Shown piece after piece: positions 1-8,253 of a DNA stretch of 64,000 nucleotides (the first letter of the stretch is position 1; every line of letters begins with the position of its first letter). The notes under the pieces were generated by a model. It saw nothing but the letters and a program-made list of their open reading frames with translations, was not told where the DNA came from and did no database searches. The position numbers were made by a program, and so were the translations under genes. Origin of the DNA: Pontibacter kalidii (lineage in GTDB: Bacteria > Bacteroidota > Bacteroidia > Cytophagales > Hymenobacteraceae); the NCBI RefSeq assembly GCF_026278245.1, contig NZ_CP111079.1, positions 1,490,501-1,554,500 on the forward strand. Reading direction: 5' to 3'.

Positions 1-2
1 TG

Positions 3-1208
3 ATGCCCGCTACCAAGGTACAGGCGCAGCAACCGGAGCAGCCCGATACGGTTTACTTTACCTCGAACCGTAGCAAGATTGTGTTGCCCTTCAAATTGGT
101 GCACAACCTCATCGTGCTTCCGGTGCGGATCAACAACTCCCGGCCCCTCAACTTCATCCTGGATTCCGGGGTGCGCAACACACTGATCACGCAGTTGTAT
201 TTTTCTGACTCCCTTGACCTGAACGAGTTCAACCGGATCAAGATCAGGGGCTTGGGGGAGGGCTACACCGTGGAGGCGCTGCACAGTACCGGCAACAACA
301 TGTACATGCCCGGGGTGAGGGGCGATAACCATACGGTGTATGTGCTGCTGGAGGATGTCTTTGACCTTTCCATGCGGATGGGGATGCCCGTGCACGGCAT
401 CATCGGCTACGATATCTTCAAGAACTTTATCGTGAAGATAAACTATAGCAGCGAGACCATAACCCTCTACAGGCCTGATGTTAAGTTAAAGAAGAAACGA
501 AGGGCGGAGGAATACCCCCTGCACATCGAGGATTCTAAACCCTACCTGTATGGCTCGGTGAGGCAGCACAATGGCGATTCGCTGGACGTGAAGCTGATCG
601 TGGATACTGGCGCCAGCCACAGCCTCTCGCTTTACCTGCCCACCAACGAGCGACTGACGCTACCCCCAAAGGTGATGCAGGCCTACCTGGGCAGGGGCCT
701 GGGGGGGGATATAAATGGTAAAATAGGGAGACTGGAGGGCTTCAGCCTGGGCAAGTATAAACTGGAGAACCTGACCGCCTCTTACCCTGACGAGGAGGCG
801 GTGAAGCTGGCACTCAACATTGCCGGCCGTAACGGAAACCTGGGGTCCGCCATCCTCAAACGCTTCACGGTCATCTTCGATTACCCGCACCAGCGCATCA
901 CACTCCTCCCTAACCGCAGGTTTAAGGAGCCCTTCAACTATAACATGGCAGGGTTTGAGATCAGCACGCCGCTGCCAGGGGCCAATTTTTACGTGGTTTC
1001 CAATGTGGTGGAGGACTCACCGGCTAAGATGGTGGGCATGCAGCCGGGCGACCAGATCCTACTCATAAACGGCAGAGACTGTCAGGAACTGCAGCTGCAG
1101 GAGCTGCTGAACATGCTCGACAGCAAGCCCGGGCGTAAGCTTAAGCTTCGGCTAAAGCGGGAGCAGCAGATCATAAATGTGGACTTTGTCCTGCAGAGCC
1201 GCATCTGA
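3..1208 (+). CDS. Retropepsin-like aspartyl protease with C-terminal PDZ domain (5' partial)
   Basis: This is a predicted envelope-associated aspartic protease of the clan AA type. Two protease half-sites are visible: FILDSG around residue 54 and LIVDTGASHS around residue 201. Each resembles the catalytic D-S/T-G motif, so the chain could form an intramolecular two-lobe enzyme. Residues about 315-400 form a PDZ domain, with SPAKMVGMQPGDQILLING as the usual PDZ core, probably for substrate or partner binding. The first in-frame ATG is at the window edge and is followed by ATKVQAQ, which looks like the end of a signal peptide. The true start is therefore probably upstream, outside the window. 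The gene is followed convergently, after 2 bases, by a small membrane protein. The fold assignment is secure; the substrate is unknown. Confidence 0.8.
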   Translation: MPATKVQAQQPEQPDTVYFTSNRSKIVLPFKLVHNLIVLPVRINNSRPLNFILDSGVRNTLITQLYFSDSLDLNEFNRIKIRGLGEGYTVEALHSTGNNMYMPGVRGDNHTVYVLLEDVFDLSMRMGMPVHGIIGYDIFKNFIVKINYSSETITLYRPDVKLKKKRRAEEYPLHIEDSKPYLYGSVRQHNGDSLDVKLIVDTGASHSLSLYLPTNERLTLPPKVMQAYLGRGLGGDINGKIGRLEGFSLGKYKLENLTASYPDEEAVKLALNIAGRNGNLGSAILKRFTVIFDYPHQRITLLPNRRFKEPFNYNMAGFEISTPLPGANFYVVSNVVEDSPAKMVGMQPGDQILLINGRDCQELQLQELLNMLDSKPGRKLKLRLKREQQIINVDFVLQSRI

Positions 1209-1210
1209 GT

Positions 1211-1507
1211 TTATAGCGCTGCGGCCGCTCCCGGCTGCTGGAGGTCCAGGAAGATCTGGAAGATAAGCAGCAGCACGGCAAATACGATGAGCAGGATGGC
1301 GGCATAGGTGCGCACCCTGGGGATTGGCTTCACATATTCGTTCCCCCGCTCATCCACACCGGTAAACCGGAGGTCCGAAAGTATAAGCCCGTTGCCAAAG
1401 CTCAACCAGATAGCCGCCATCAGCGCATCCCGGGTAAAGAACAGCGACACCAGGCCGATGGCCGAGAAGAGGATACCAATGATAACTCTGATAGAGAGGT
1501 TTTTCAT
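1211..1507 (-). CDS. Small hypothetical membrane protein
   Basis: The gene encodes 98 residues that I do not recognise as a named family. Residues about 7-24 (VIIGILFSAIGLVSLFF) and 70-90 (AAILLIVFAVLLLIFQIFL) are clear membrane segments, with a weaker hydrophobic stretch at 28-45. The polar segment between them contains ILSDLRFTGVDERGNEYVKPIPR. It probably sits in the inner membrane. It is convergent with the protease/PDZ gene, and its upstream side opens onto the long spacer before the arginine cluster. No function can be proposed. Confidence 0.6.
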   Translation of the reverse strand: MKNLSIRVIIGILFSAIGLVSLFFTRDALMAAIWLSFGNGLILSDLRFTGVDERGNEYVKPIPRVRTYAAILLIVFAVLLLIFQIFLDLQQPGAAAAL

Positions 1508-1775
1508 GCCAGCAACGTTTAAGTGCGTCTAACCCGCAGGGGCTATTGCGGCCGCAATTTACATTTTTTGCCTTAGAAGTATGGCGCCCGAACTTTAATA
1601 GCGTTCCGAATGTATAGAGGGAGCAGCTTTTAAAGTATAGGATTGTTGTTAATGTCTGCTGAAGTATAAATTTTTAAACAATCTTACGCCGTTAGTTGCA
1701 ATTGCCATTTCTATTACGAAACATTTGCATTGCTAATTAGGGTATAACAACGACCCACTATTCTCTAGAAACGAA

Positions 1776-1907
1776 ATGAAAAAAAAGGCGCTTTTATCAT
1801 CTGACATGATAAAACACTCTCCAGACACGGTGGGTGCGACTTTTTCTGCCTTTTCCGAAAGGGTAGTTTTGAGGGCTATCAATCCTGCGGTCCGCTACAG
1901 GCGGTAG
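1776..1907 (+). CDS. Possible 43-residue leader peptide rich in arginine at its C terminus
   Basis: The ORF starts at ATG 1776 (MKKKALLSS) and ends at TAG 1905-1907 with RVVLRAINPAVRYRR, so five of the last fifteen codons are arginine. It lies about 180 bases upstream of the first gene of the arginine cluster. One hairpin (1792-1814) lies inside it and a second (1894-1908) overlaps its stop codon. That arrangement is what a translation-dependent attenuator would look like. No ribosome binding site is obvious, and the frame stays open for a further 35 codons after the stop, so the ORF may be chance or part of an eroded repeat. Treat it as a hypothesis. Confidence 0.25.
   Translation: MKKKALLSSDMIKHSPDTVGATFSAFSERVVLRAINPAVRYRR
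1792..1814. repeat. Perfect 9-bp inverted repeat in the arginine leader
   Basis: TTTTATCAT and ATGATAAAA are exact complements separated by CTGAC. It may be an operator or an RNA hairpin. There is no T-run on either side that would make it a simple terminator. Confidence 0.6.
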
Positions 1908-2083
1908 CCTGCGTTTTTCCCGACTGCCTATGCGGTAGTCATCCATCCACAATTTTCCTGCATCACGTTTTATGGCTTTCCGGCTTTTGCCCGTTTTGCC
2001 GATGCATTTATTTAATTCCGGTTTAATTTTTTAAAGCTGAATGAGCTGTGCTCCCTGGCAGCATGGCTATAGTTTAGATAAGA

Positions 2084-2773
2084 ATGGATCAACCTGCATT
2101 CATCGTGACGGTTGCCCAAGGGCAACATATTATCCATGCGCTGCAAATCTGCACCGAGATGGAGTCTTCGGCTAAGGCGCGCGGCACCGGCATTGCCAAG
2201 CGCTCCCCGGATTACATTGCCCAGAAAATGCTGGAAGGAAAAGCCGTGATCGCGCTGCACCCCGATGGCAGCTGGGCCGGTTTCTGCTACATCGAAACCT
2301 GGGGCCACGGCAAGTATGTGGCCAACTCGGGCCTGATCGTGTCGCCGGAGCTGCGCAAGAGCGGGCTGGCGCGCCAGATCAAGAAGAAGATATTCGAGCT
2401 GTCGCGCACCAAGTATCCCGATGCCAAGATCTTCGGCCTGACCACGGCCCTGGCCGTGATGCGCATCAACTCCAGCCTCGGCTACACGCCTGTTACGTAT
2501 TCCGAGCTGACCGACGATGAGGAGTTCTGGAAGGGCTGCCGCAGCTGCGTAAACTTCGAGATCCTGCAGAGCAAGAACCGCACAAACTGCCTCTGCACCG
2601 CCATGCTCTATGATCCGACCAAAGAGAAGGATTTTATGGCCCTGCCGGTGGTGGAGAAAAAGCCCGCGCCCAAGCAAAGTAGTGTGAACGAGCGCTGGTT
2701 GCGCCACCGCCAGAAGCCAGGACAGCAGCAGTCGGGTCTTCATAACCCTGAAATGAGCACTCTAAAAGTATAA
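2084..2773 (+). CDS. GNAT acyltransferase, probable N-acylglutamate (N-succinylglutamate) synthase
   Basis: The 229-residue protein has a GNAT core. VANSGLIVSPELRKSGLA at about residues 78-97 contains the acyl-CoA pyrophosphate-binding loop R-K-S-G-L-A, and the next strand-helix is FGLTTALAVMRINSSLGY. A cysteine-bearing tail (GCRSCVNF and NRTNCLC) and a basic, proline-rich C terminus follow. In Bacteroidota an acyltransferase of this kind commonly heads the arginine cluster and supplies the first committed step, acylation of glutamate. Given the succinyl-type transcarbamylase downstream, succinyl-CoA is the likely donor. argG begins 31 bases downstream on the same strand. GNAT membership is clear; the reaction is inferred from context. 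Confidence 0.7.
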   Translation: MDQPAFIVTVAQGQHIIHALQICTEMESSAKARGTGIAKRSPDYIAQKMLEGKAVIALHPDGSWAGFCYIETWGHGKYVANSGLIVSPELRKSGLARQIKKKIFELSRTKYPDAKIFGLTTALAVMRINSSLGYTPVTYSELTDDEEFWKGCRSCVNFEILQSKNRTNCLCTAMLYDPTKEKDFMALPVVEKKPAPKQSSVNERWLRHRQKPGQQQSGLHNPEMSTLKV

Positions 2774-2804
2774 ATTCGCATCATCAGCAAGTATAAACAT
2801 AGAA

Positions 2805-4007
2805 ATGAAGAAAGTAGTTTTAGCCTTTAGCGGCGGCCTCGACACCTCCTACTGCGCCATTTACCTGGCACAGGAGCTCGGCCTGGAAGTATACTCAGCC
2901 ATTGTAGACACCGGCGGTTTCTCGGAAGAGGAGCTGAAAGAAATTGAGCGCAGGGCCTACGCGATGGGCGTAAAACAGCACACCCACCTCAACGAGACAG
3001 AGCACTTTTATAACAGCTGCATCCGCTTCCTGGTGTACGGCAACATCCTCAAGAACAACACCTACCCCTTGAGCGTGAGCGCCGAGCGCGTAACACAGGC
3101 CATCGCCATTGCCAACCATGCGAAAAGTATAGGAGCCGACTATGTGGCTCACGGCAGTACCGGTGCCGGCAACGACCAGGTGCGCTTCGACATGGTATTC
3201 CAAGCGCTGATTCCTGAGGTGGAGATCATCACCCCGATCCGCGATAAGCGACTCTCGCGCGAAGAGGAGATCACCTACCTGAAAGAGCATGGCGTGGAGA
3301 TGGACTTCCAGAAGGCGCAGTATTCGATCAACAAGGGCATCTGGGGAACATCCGTGGGAGGCAAGGAAACCCTGACCTCGCACCTGCCGCTGCCGGAGGA
3401 GGCCTATCCTACACAACTGAGCAAAACCGAGCCGGAGCGCGTGACCTTACACTTTGAGAAGGGCGAACTGAAAGGCGTTAATGATAAATCGTTTGAGCAC
3501 CCGGTACAGGCCATCCAGTACCTGCAGGAGCTGGCCGCGCCCTTTGCCATTGGCCGCGACATGCACGTAGGCGATACCATCATCGGCATTAAAGGCCGTG
3601 TGGGCTTTGAGGCGGCCGCCCCGATGGTCATCATCAAGGCGCACCACTTGCTGGAGAAGCATGTGCTTACCAAGTGGCAGCTCTACTGGAAAGACCAGCT
3701 GTCGGCCTGGTACGGCAACTGGCTACACGAGGGGCAGCTGCTCGACCCGACCATGCGCGACATCGAGGCTTTCCTGGAGAGCACCCAGCAAAACGTAACA
3801 GGAAAAGTGTTTGTGCAGCTAGCGCCTTACCACTTCCAGGTGCAGGGCATTGAGAGCGCACACGACCTGATGAGCGATAAGTTTGGCAGCTACGGCGAGA
3901 TGAACCGCGCCTGGACCTCCGACGACGTGAAAGGCTTTGCCAAGATCTTCGGCAACCAAACCAAAATGTACCACACAGTAAACAACACAGCGGAATGGGC
4001 GGATTAA
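2805..4007 (+). CDS. argG: Argininosuccinate synthase
   Basis: The enzyme condenses citrulline and aspartate with ATP to form argininosuccinate, the penultimate step of arginine synthesis. The N-terminal PP-loop AFSGGLDTSYC (residues 8-18) is the ATP-pyrophosphatase signature. AHGSTGAGNDQVRFD at about residues 115-129 is the aspartate/citrulline region, and YSINKGIWGTSVGG follows as expected. The length of 400 residues is typical. ATG 2805 gives the standard MKKVVLAFSGGLDTS start. The end of the gene overlaps argC by 13 bases, which implies translational coupling. Confidence 0.96.
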   Translation: MKKVVLAFSGGLDTSYCAIYLAQELGLEVYSAIVDTGGFSEEELKEIERRAYAMGVKQHTHLNETEHFYNSCIRFLVYGNILKNNTYPLSVSAERVTQAIAIANHAKSIGADYVAHGSTGAGNDQVRFDMVFQALIPEVEIITPIRDKRLSREEEITYLKEHGVEMDFQKAQYSINKGIWGTSVGGKETLTSHLPLPEEAYPTQLSKTEPERVTLHFEKGELKGVNDKSFEHPVQAIQYLQELAAPFAIGRDMHVGDTIIGIKGRVGFEAAAPMVIIKAHHLLEKHVLTKWQLYWKDQLSAWYGNWLHEGQLLDPTMRDIEAFLESTQQNVTGKVFVQLAPYHFQVQGIESAHDLMSDKFGSYGEMNRAWTSDDVKGFAKIFGNQTKMYHTVNNTAEWAD

Positions 4008-4999
4008 GTATAAAAGCAGGCATTGTAGGCGGCGCAGGCTATACCGGCGGCGAACTGCTGCGCCTGCTCCTCCACCACCCCAATGTAGAAATTGCCTTTG
4101 TGCACAGCAACAGCCAGGCCGGCAAGCCGGTATATGATACGCACCAAGACCTGTTCGGGGATACAGACTTATACTTTACTGACGAGTTGCAGCAGGGCGT
4201 GGATGTGCTGTTTTTGTGTGTAGGGCATGGGGCGGCAAAGCAGTTTTTAGAGGCTGCGCAATTGCCAGCAAGTGTAAAAATCATCGACCTGAGCCAGGAC
4301 TTCCGCTGGAATGAAAGCTTGAAGGAAGCGGTAGTAAGTGGCTGTGAGAGAGATTTTGTATATGGGCTGCCGGAACTGCAGCGCGAAAGTATAAAGCAGG
4401 CGCACAGCATCGCCAACCCCGGCTGCTTTGCCACCGCTATTCAACTGGCGCTGCTGCCGCTGGCGCAGCAAAACCTGCTGACCGAGGAAGTGCACGTAAG
4501 TGGCATCACGGGTAGTACCGGTGCTGGCCAGAGCCTGAGTGCCACCTCGCACTACAGCTGGCGCAGCGGCAACATCTCCAACTATAAAGTCCTCAACCAC
4601 CAGCACCTGCACGAGATCCGCCGTACCCTGCAGGGGATGCAAACCAATGCATTGCCAGGTATAAACTTTGTGCCGTACCGTGGCCCTTTTACCCGTGGCA
4701 TACTTTGCACCAGTTATACCCGCTGCGGGCTAAGCCAGGAAGAGGCAGAACAACTTTACCTTAGCTTTTACAGTACCCATCCGTTCGTGAGCATCAGCCA
4801 AAGCACCCCGGACCTGAAGCAGGTAGTGAACACAAACAAATGCCTGCTGCACCTGCAGAAGGAAGGCGATTACCTGGTCATCACCAGCCTGATCGATAAC
4901 CTGCTGAAAGGAGCCTCCGGCCAGGCCGTGCAGAACATGAACCTGCTGTTCGGGCTAAACGAGCAGGCGGGGCTAAGGCTGAAGGCATCGGCCTTTTAA
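3995..4999 (+). CDS. argC: N-acyl-gamma-glutamyl-phosphate reductase
   Basis: This NADPH-dependent reductase converts N-acylglutamyl phosphate to the semialdehyde. Residues 7-24 (AGIVGGAGYTGGELLRLL) form the Rossmann nucleotide-binding loop. SIANPGCFATAIQLAL at about residues 137-152 holds the catalytic cysteine that forms the thioacyl intermediate. HYSWRSGNISNYKVLNHQHLHE and GPFTRGILC are family regions. The length of 334 residues is normal for the Bacteroidota form. The chosen ATG overlaps the 3' end of argG by 13 bases. An acyl group larger than acetyl is likely, given the neighbouring succinylornithine-type transcarbamylase. Confidence 0.95.
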   Translation: MGGLSIKAGIVGGAGYTGGELLRLLLHHPNVEIAFVHSNSQAGKPVYDTHQDLFGDTDLYFTDELQQGVDVLFLCVGHGAAKQFLEAAQLPASVKIIDLSQDFRWNESLKEAVVSGCERDFVYGLPELQRESIKQAHSIANPGCFATAIQLALLPLAQQNLLTEEVHVSGITGSTGAGQSLSATSHYSWRSGNISNYKVLNHQHLHEIRRTLQGMQTNALPGINFVPYRGPFTRGILCTSYTRCGLSQEEAEQLYLSFYSTHPFVSISQSTPDLKQVVNTNKCLLHLQKEGDYLVITSLIDNLLKGASGQAVQNMNLLFGLNEQAGLRLKASAF

Positions 5000-5149
5000 G
5001 ATCGTTATGCGTTGCTCGTTATTAGTTATTCGATTCAGCTTATAGACCTGAACAACAGTTTAACAATACAACCATCAACAATTAAATATATGTACGTCGA
5101 GTATTTCCTTTATTGTTTAACCTCTTACCTCTAAATCATACTTCACAGC

Positions 5150-6304
5150 ATGAACGTATTTGATGTTTATCCGCTCTTCGATATCACGCCCGTTCGGGCA
5201 CAAGGCGCCTACGTCTGGGACGACAAAGGCACGCGTTACCTCGACCTATACGGCGGTCATGCCGTTATCTCCATCGGTCACAGCCATCCGCACTATGTAA
5301 AGCGCATCGCGCGCCAACTCTACGATATTGGTTTTTATTCTAACTCGGTGCAGATACCGATGCAACAGGAGTTGGCTGAGAAACTGGGCCAACTCAGCGG
5401 CTACGAAGATTACAGCCTTTTCCTGTGCAACTCAGGTGCCGAGGCCAATGAGAACGCCCTGAAGCTGGCCTCATTCCAGACAGGTCGTAAAAAAGTCATT
5501 TCTTTTAAAGGCGCTTTCCATGGCCGTACCTCTGCCGCCGTGGCCGCCACCGACGACGCCAAGATTCAGGCGCCGATCAACAAGACGGATAACATCATTT
5601 TTCTACCCCTGAACGATATTTCGGCCTTCTGTTCGGCTCTGCAGGAACATGGCCCCGAACTGGCCGCCGTGATTGTGGAGGGTATACAGGGTGTGGGTGG
5701 CGTGCAACTGCCGGAGCCGGCCTTCCTCAAAGCGCTTGCGGCAGGTTGTGAGAAAGTGGGCGCGCTGCTGATCCTGGACGAGGTGCAATCGGGCTACGGA
5801 CGCTCGGGCAAGTTCTTTGCCCACCAACACGCGGATATCAAGCCGCACCTGATCACGATGGCCAAAGGAATGGGCAATGGCTTCCCGGTGGCCGGTGTGT
5901 TGATTCACCCGGAAATTGAGGCCAAGCATGGGATGCTGGGCACTACGTTTGGCGGCAATTACCTGGCCTGTGCCGCAGCCCTGGCCGTAGTGGAAGTGAT
6001 AAAGGAGGAGAACCTGATGGAAAACGCGCAACACATTGGGCAGCGCCTGATGAACGAGCTGCGCCAGTTTTCAGGTGTTAAAGACGTGCGCGGCCAGGGA
6101 CTTATGATCGGTGTGGAACTCGACAAGCCATGCGCCCCTATCCGCAAGCAGCTGCTGGAGGAATACCAGATCTTCACTGGCTCCTCGTCTGATAAGAATA
6201 CGCTGCGCCTGTTGCCTCCGCTGGGCATTGGCCTGCGCGAAGTAGAGAAATTCCTGGAGGCTTTCGAGGCTATCCTTTATCAAACCGAACCACAATCCAT
6301 CTAA
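5150..6304 (+). CDS. argD: N-acylornithine aminotransferase (PLP-dependent)
   Basis: The 384-residue class III aminotransferase transfers an amino group from glutamate to N-acylglutamate semialdehyde, giving N-acylornithine. CNSGAEANENALKLA (about residues 94-108) is the PLP phosphate-binding region. LILDEVQSGYGRSGKFFA holds the aspartate that pairs with the pyridine nitrogen. ITMAKGMGNGFPVAGVL contains the Schiff-base lysine, and TTFGGNYLACAAALAV follows. It is separated from argC by about 150 AT-rich bases, and its stop overlaps the argF' start by one base. The substrate acyl group is probably succinyl here; the protein itself cannot show that. Confidence 0.94.
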   Translation: MNVFDVYPLFDITPVRAQGAYVWDDKGTRYLDLYGGHAVISIGHSHPHYVKRIARQLYDIGFYSNSVQIPMQQELAEKLGQLSGYEDYSLFLCNSGAEANENALKLASFQTGRKKVISFKGAFHGRTSAAVAATDDAKIQAPINKTDNIIFLPLNDISAFCSALQEHGPELAAVIVEGIQGVGGVQLPEPAFLKALAAGCEKVGALLILDEVQSGYGRSGKFFAHQHADIKPHLITMAKGMGNGFPVAGVLIHPEIEAKHGMLGTTFGGNYLACAAALAVVEVIKEENLMENAQHIGQRLMNELRQFSGVKDVRGQGLMIGVELDKPCAPIRKQLLEEYQIFTGSSSDKNTLRLLPPLGIGLREVEKFLEAFEAILYQTEPQSI

Positions 6305-7254
6305 TGAGAAAGTATACTTCTGTGCACGATGTGGCCGACCTGAACCAGCTGGTGGAGGAAGCGCAGCACCTGAAAGAAAACCCCTACAAGTATAAAGTCC
6401 TCGGCGAGAACAAGACGCTGGGCCTTATTTTCCTGAACCCAAGCCTGCGCACGCGCCTGAGCACGCAGAAAGCCGGCCAGAACCTGGGCATGAATGTGAT
6501 CGTGATGAACCTGGACAAGGAAGGTTGGGCGCTGGAGACGCGGGAGGGAGCCGTGATGAACGGCACCACGGTGGAGCACATCAAAGAAGCCGCCGCCGTG
6601 ATGGGTGCGTATTGCGACATCATCGGTATCCGCTCTTTCCCGAAACTGCAGAACCGCGATGAGGACTATAACGAAGAGCTACTGCAGCAGTTCATTAAGT
6701 ATAGCCAAAAGCCTATCGTGAGTTTAGAATCTGCCACCCGCCACCCACTGCAAAGCCTGGCCGACCTGCTGACCATCAAAGAAAATGCCGCTGCCGGCAA
6801 GCGCCCGAAAGTAGTGCTGAGCTGGGCACCGCATATCAAGCCAATCCCGCAGTGCGTGGCCAACTCATTTGCCGAGTGGATGGGGCAGGCCGACGTAGAC
6901 CTGGTGATCACGCACCCGGAAGGCTATGAGCTGGCTGAGGAGTTCACCCAAAACGCCACTGTGACGACCAACCAACAGGAGGCGCTGCAGGATGCCGATT
7001 TCGTGTACGTAAAGAACTGGTCGAGCTATTCTGAGTATGGGCAGGTGCTCACGGACGGCGAAGGCTGGATGCTGACGAACGAGAAGCTGCAGGCAACCAA
7101 CAATGCCAAAGTGATGCACTGCCTGCCGGTGCGCCGCAACGTGGAGCTGAGCGATGAGATTCTGGACGGGCCAAACTCGCTGGTACTCGAGCAGGCCAAT
7201 AACCGCACCTTCGCGGCCCAGGCCGTGCTCAAGCGCATGCTGGAAGCTTTATAA
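6304..7254 (+). CDS. argF': N-succinylornithine-type transcarbamylase
   Basis: The protein carbamoylates an N-acylated ornithine instead of free ornithine. FLNPSLRTRLSTQKA (residues 43-57) is the carbamoyl-phosphate loop, with the S-L-R-T-R variant of the family motif. WAPHIKPIPQCVANSFAEWM is the proline-rich loop characteristic of the acetyl/succinyl branch, and MHCLPVRRNVELSDE is the conserved C-terminal motif. The key specificity position, Glu92 in Xanthomonas acetylornithine transcarbamylase and Pro90 in Bacteroides fragilis succinylornithine transcarbamylase, is Val90 here (NGTTVEH). A small non-acidic residue at that site is known to favour N-succinylornithine. The length of 316 residues is typical. 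It is a one-base overlap partner of argD. Confidence 0.9.
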   Translation: MRKYTSVHDVADLNQLVEEAQHLKENPYKYKVLGENKTLGLIFLNPSLRTRLSTQKAGQNLGMNVIVMNLDKEGWALETREGAVMNGTTVEHIKEAAAVMGAYCDIIGIRSFPKLQNRDEDYNEELLQQFIKYSQKPIVSLESATRHPLQSLADLLTIKENAAAGKRPKVVLSWAPHIKPIPQCVANSFAEWMGQADVDLVITHPEGYELAEEFTQNATVTTNQQEALQDADFVYVKNWSSYSEYGQVLTDGEGWMLTNEKLQATNNAKVMHCLPVRRNVELSDEILDGPNSLVLEQANNRTFAAQAVLKRMLEAL

Positions 7255-7263
7255 GAGACAATA

Positions 7264-7364
7264 GACAAAGGAGTTTGTGACAAAAGACCAGTCAATCCTA
7301 TATGGCTGTCCTTTGTCATAATTTCTTTTATCATCTTTGTCCTTTGTCAAACAGTCTTTTGTCA
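7264..7364. repeat. Self-complementary spacer built from TTTGTC words
   Basis: Between argF' and argB the word TCCTTTGTC occurs at 7309-7317 and 7340-7348, with its complement GACAAAGGA at 7264-7272. TGACAAAAGAC at 7278-7288 pairs exactly with GTCTTTTGTCA at 7354-7364. The spacer can therefore fold into a long imperfect hairpin. It may modulate transcript stability or termination within the operon. Confidence 0.6.
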
Positions 7365-7370
7365 ATAATA

Positions 7371-8159
7371 ATGATCATAGTAAAGATAGGCGGCAACATC
7401 CTGGACAGCCCGGAGCGGCTGCAGTTGTTTCTGGCGGACTTCGCCGCTTTGCCGGGTCCAAAACTGCTGGTACATGGCGGTGGCAAAATTGCTTCTGCCT
7501 TTGGCCAGCGACTGGGCATTACGCCTAAAATGGTGGAAGGACGCCGCATTACGGATGCCGAAACGCTGGAGCTGGTAACGATGGTGTATGGCGGCTTGGT
7601 GAACAAGCAGGTGGTGGCCAAGCTGCAGGCACTTGGCTGCAACGCCATTGGCCTTACCGGCGCTGACGGCAACATTATTCCGGCACAAAAGCGGCCTGTT
7701 AAAACAATTGATTATGGTTTTGTAGGCGATGTGTCTGGCCCGGAAAGTATAAACGTGCCCGCGCTGGAGGCCATGATAGAGGCAGGGCTTACACCTGTCT
7801 TTGCCCCACTCACCCATGATACCCAGGGCAATATGCTCAACACGAACGCCGATACCATTGCCTCTGTGCTGGCTACGGCACTGGCGACGAAGTATAAAGT
7901 ACAACTGATGTACTGCTTCGAGAAAAAAGGCGTGCTGCAGAATGCCGAGGATGAGGAGTCTGTTATTCCGCACATCACTGCTGAAAAGTATAAAACGCTG
8001 AAAGAAGAGGGTGTGGTAAGTGCCGGTATGGTACCAAAACTCGATAATGCCTTTGCCGCGCTGGCACAGGGAGTACACGCGGTACAGATTGGCGACGCTG
8101 CAGCTATCGCGCAGATGGCAGCCGGAGGAGGACAGGCAGGAACATTGATTACGCTGTAG
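7371..8159 (+). CDS. argB: N-acylglutamate kinase
   Basis: The kinase phosphorylates the gamma-carboxylate of N-acylglutamate. MIIVKIGGNILDS is the standard start, so ATG 7371 was chosen over an upstream ATG at 7302 that would add 23 unrelated residues. LLVHGGGKIASAFGQRLG is the glycine-rich ATP/substrate loop, and GLTGADGNIIPAQ and MLNTNADTIASVLA are family motifs. The resulting 262 residues match the family. No N-terminal extension with an arginine-sensing helix is present, so feedback inhibition by arginine is less likely than in hexameric ArgB. The substrate is probably N-succinylglutamate, by inference from the cluster. Confidence 0.93.
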   Translation: MIIVKIGGNILDSPERLQLFLADFAALPGPKLLVHGGGKIASAFGQRLGITPKMVEGRRITDAETLELVTMVYGGLVNKQVVAKLQALGCNAIGLTGADGNIIPAQKRPVKTIDYGFVGDVSGPESINVPALEAMIEAGLTPVFAPLTHDTQGNMLNTNADTIASVLATALATKYKVQLMYCFEKKGVLQNAEDEESVIPHITAEKYKTLKEEGVVSAGMVPKLDNAFAALAQGVHAVQIGDAAAIAQMAAGGGQAGTLITL

Positions 8160-8253
8160 CTCAATTAGCTGTGTCACGCCGGGTTGCTACATGGCATGCT
8201 AAAATTGCTTATATTGCTATTATGGCAAAGTGCCCTTTTCTAAAACAGCAGCA

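Larger units (their letters stand above)
1508..2083. other. Long spacer and probable structured leader ahead of the arginine cluster
   Basis: This 576-base stretch has no annotated gene. Its first half is AT-rich and holds several AAGTATA words, for example at 1633-1639. Its second half holds hairpins: 1792-1814 (9-bp perfect stem), 1849-1862, 1894-1908 (GCTAC/GTAGC) and 1922-1940 (one G-T pair). A short ORF overlaps these hairpins (listed separately). The position just upstream of the arginine genes suggests a leader or attenuator, but it could equally be a decayed interspersed repeat. No canonical promoter with both boxes was found; TTTG at 1724-1727 followed by TATAAC at 1743-1748 is the nearest candidate. 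Confidence 0.45.

Noticed and set aside
1211..2083. tRNA or other stable RNA gene in the leader spacer
   Set aside because: No cloverleaf arms, CCA end or conserved T-loop sequence could be found on either strand.
2012..2743. Antisense ORF of 243 codons opposite the GNAT gene
   Set aside because: It has no recognisable motif and is fully explained as the shadow of the GNAT reading frame.
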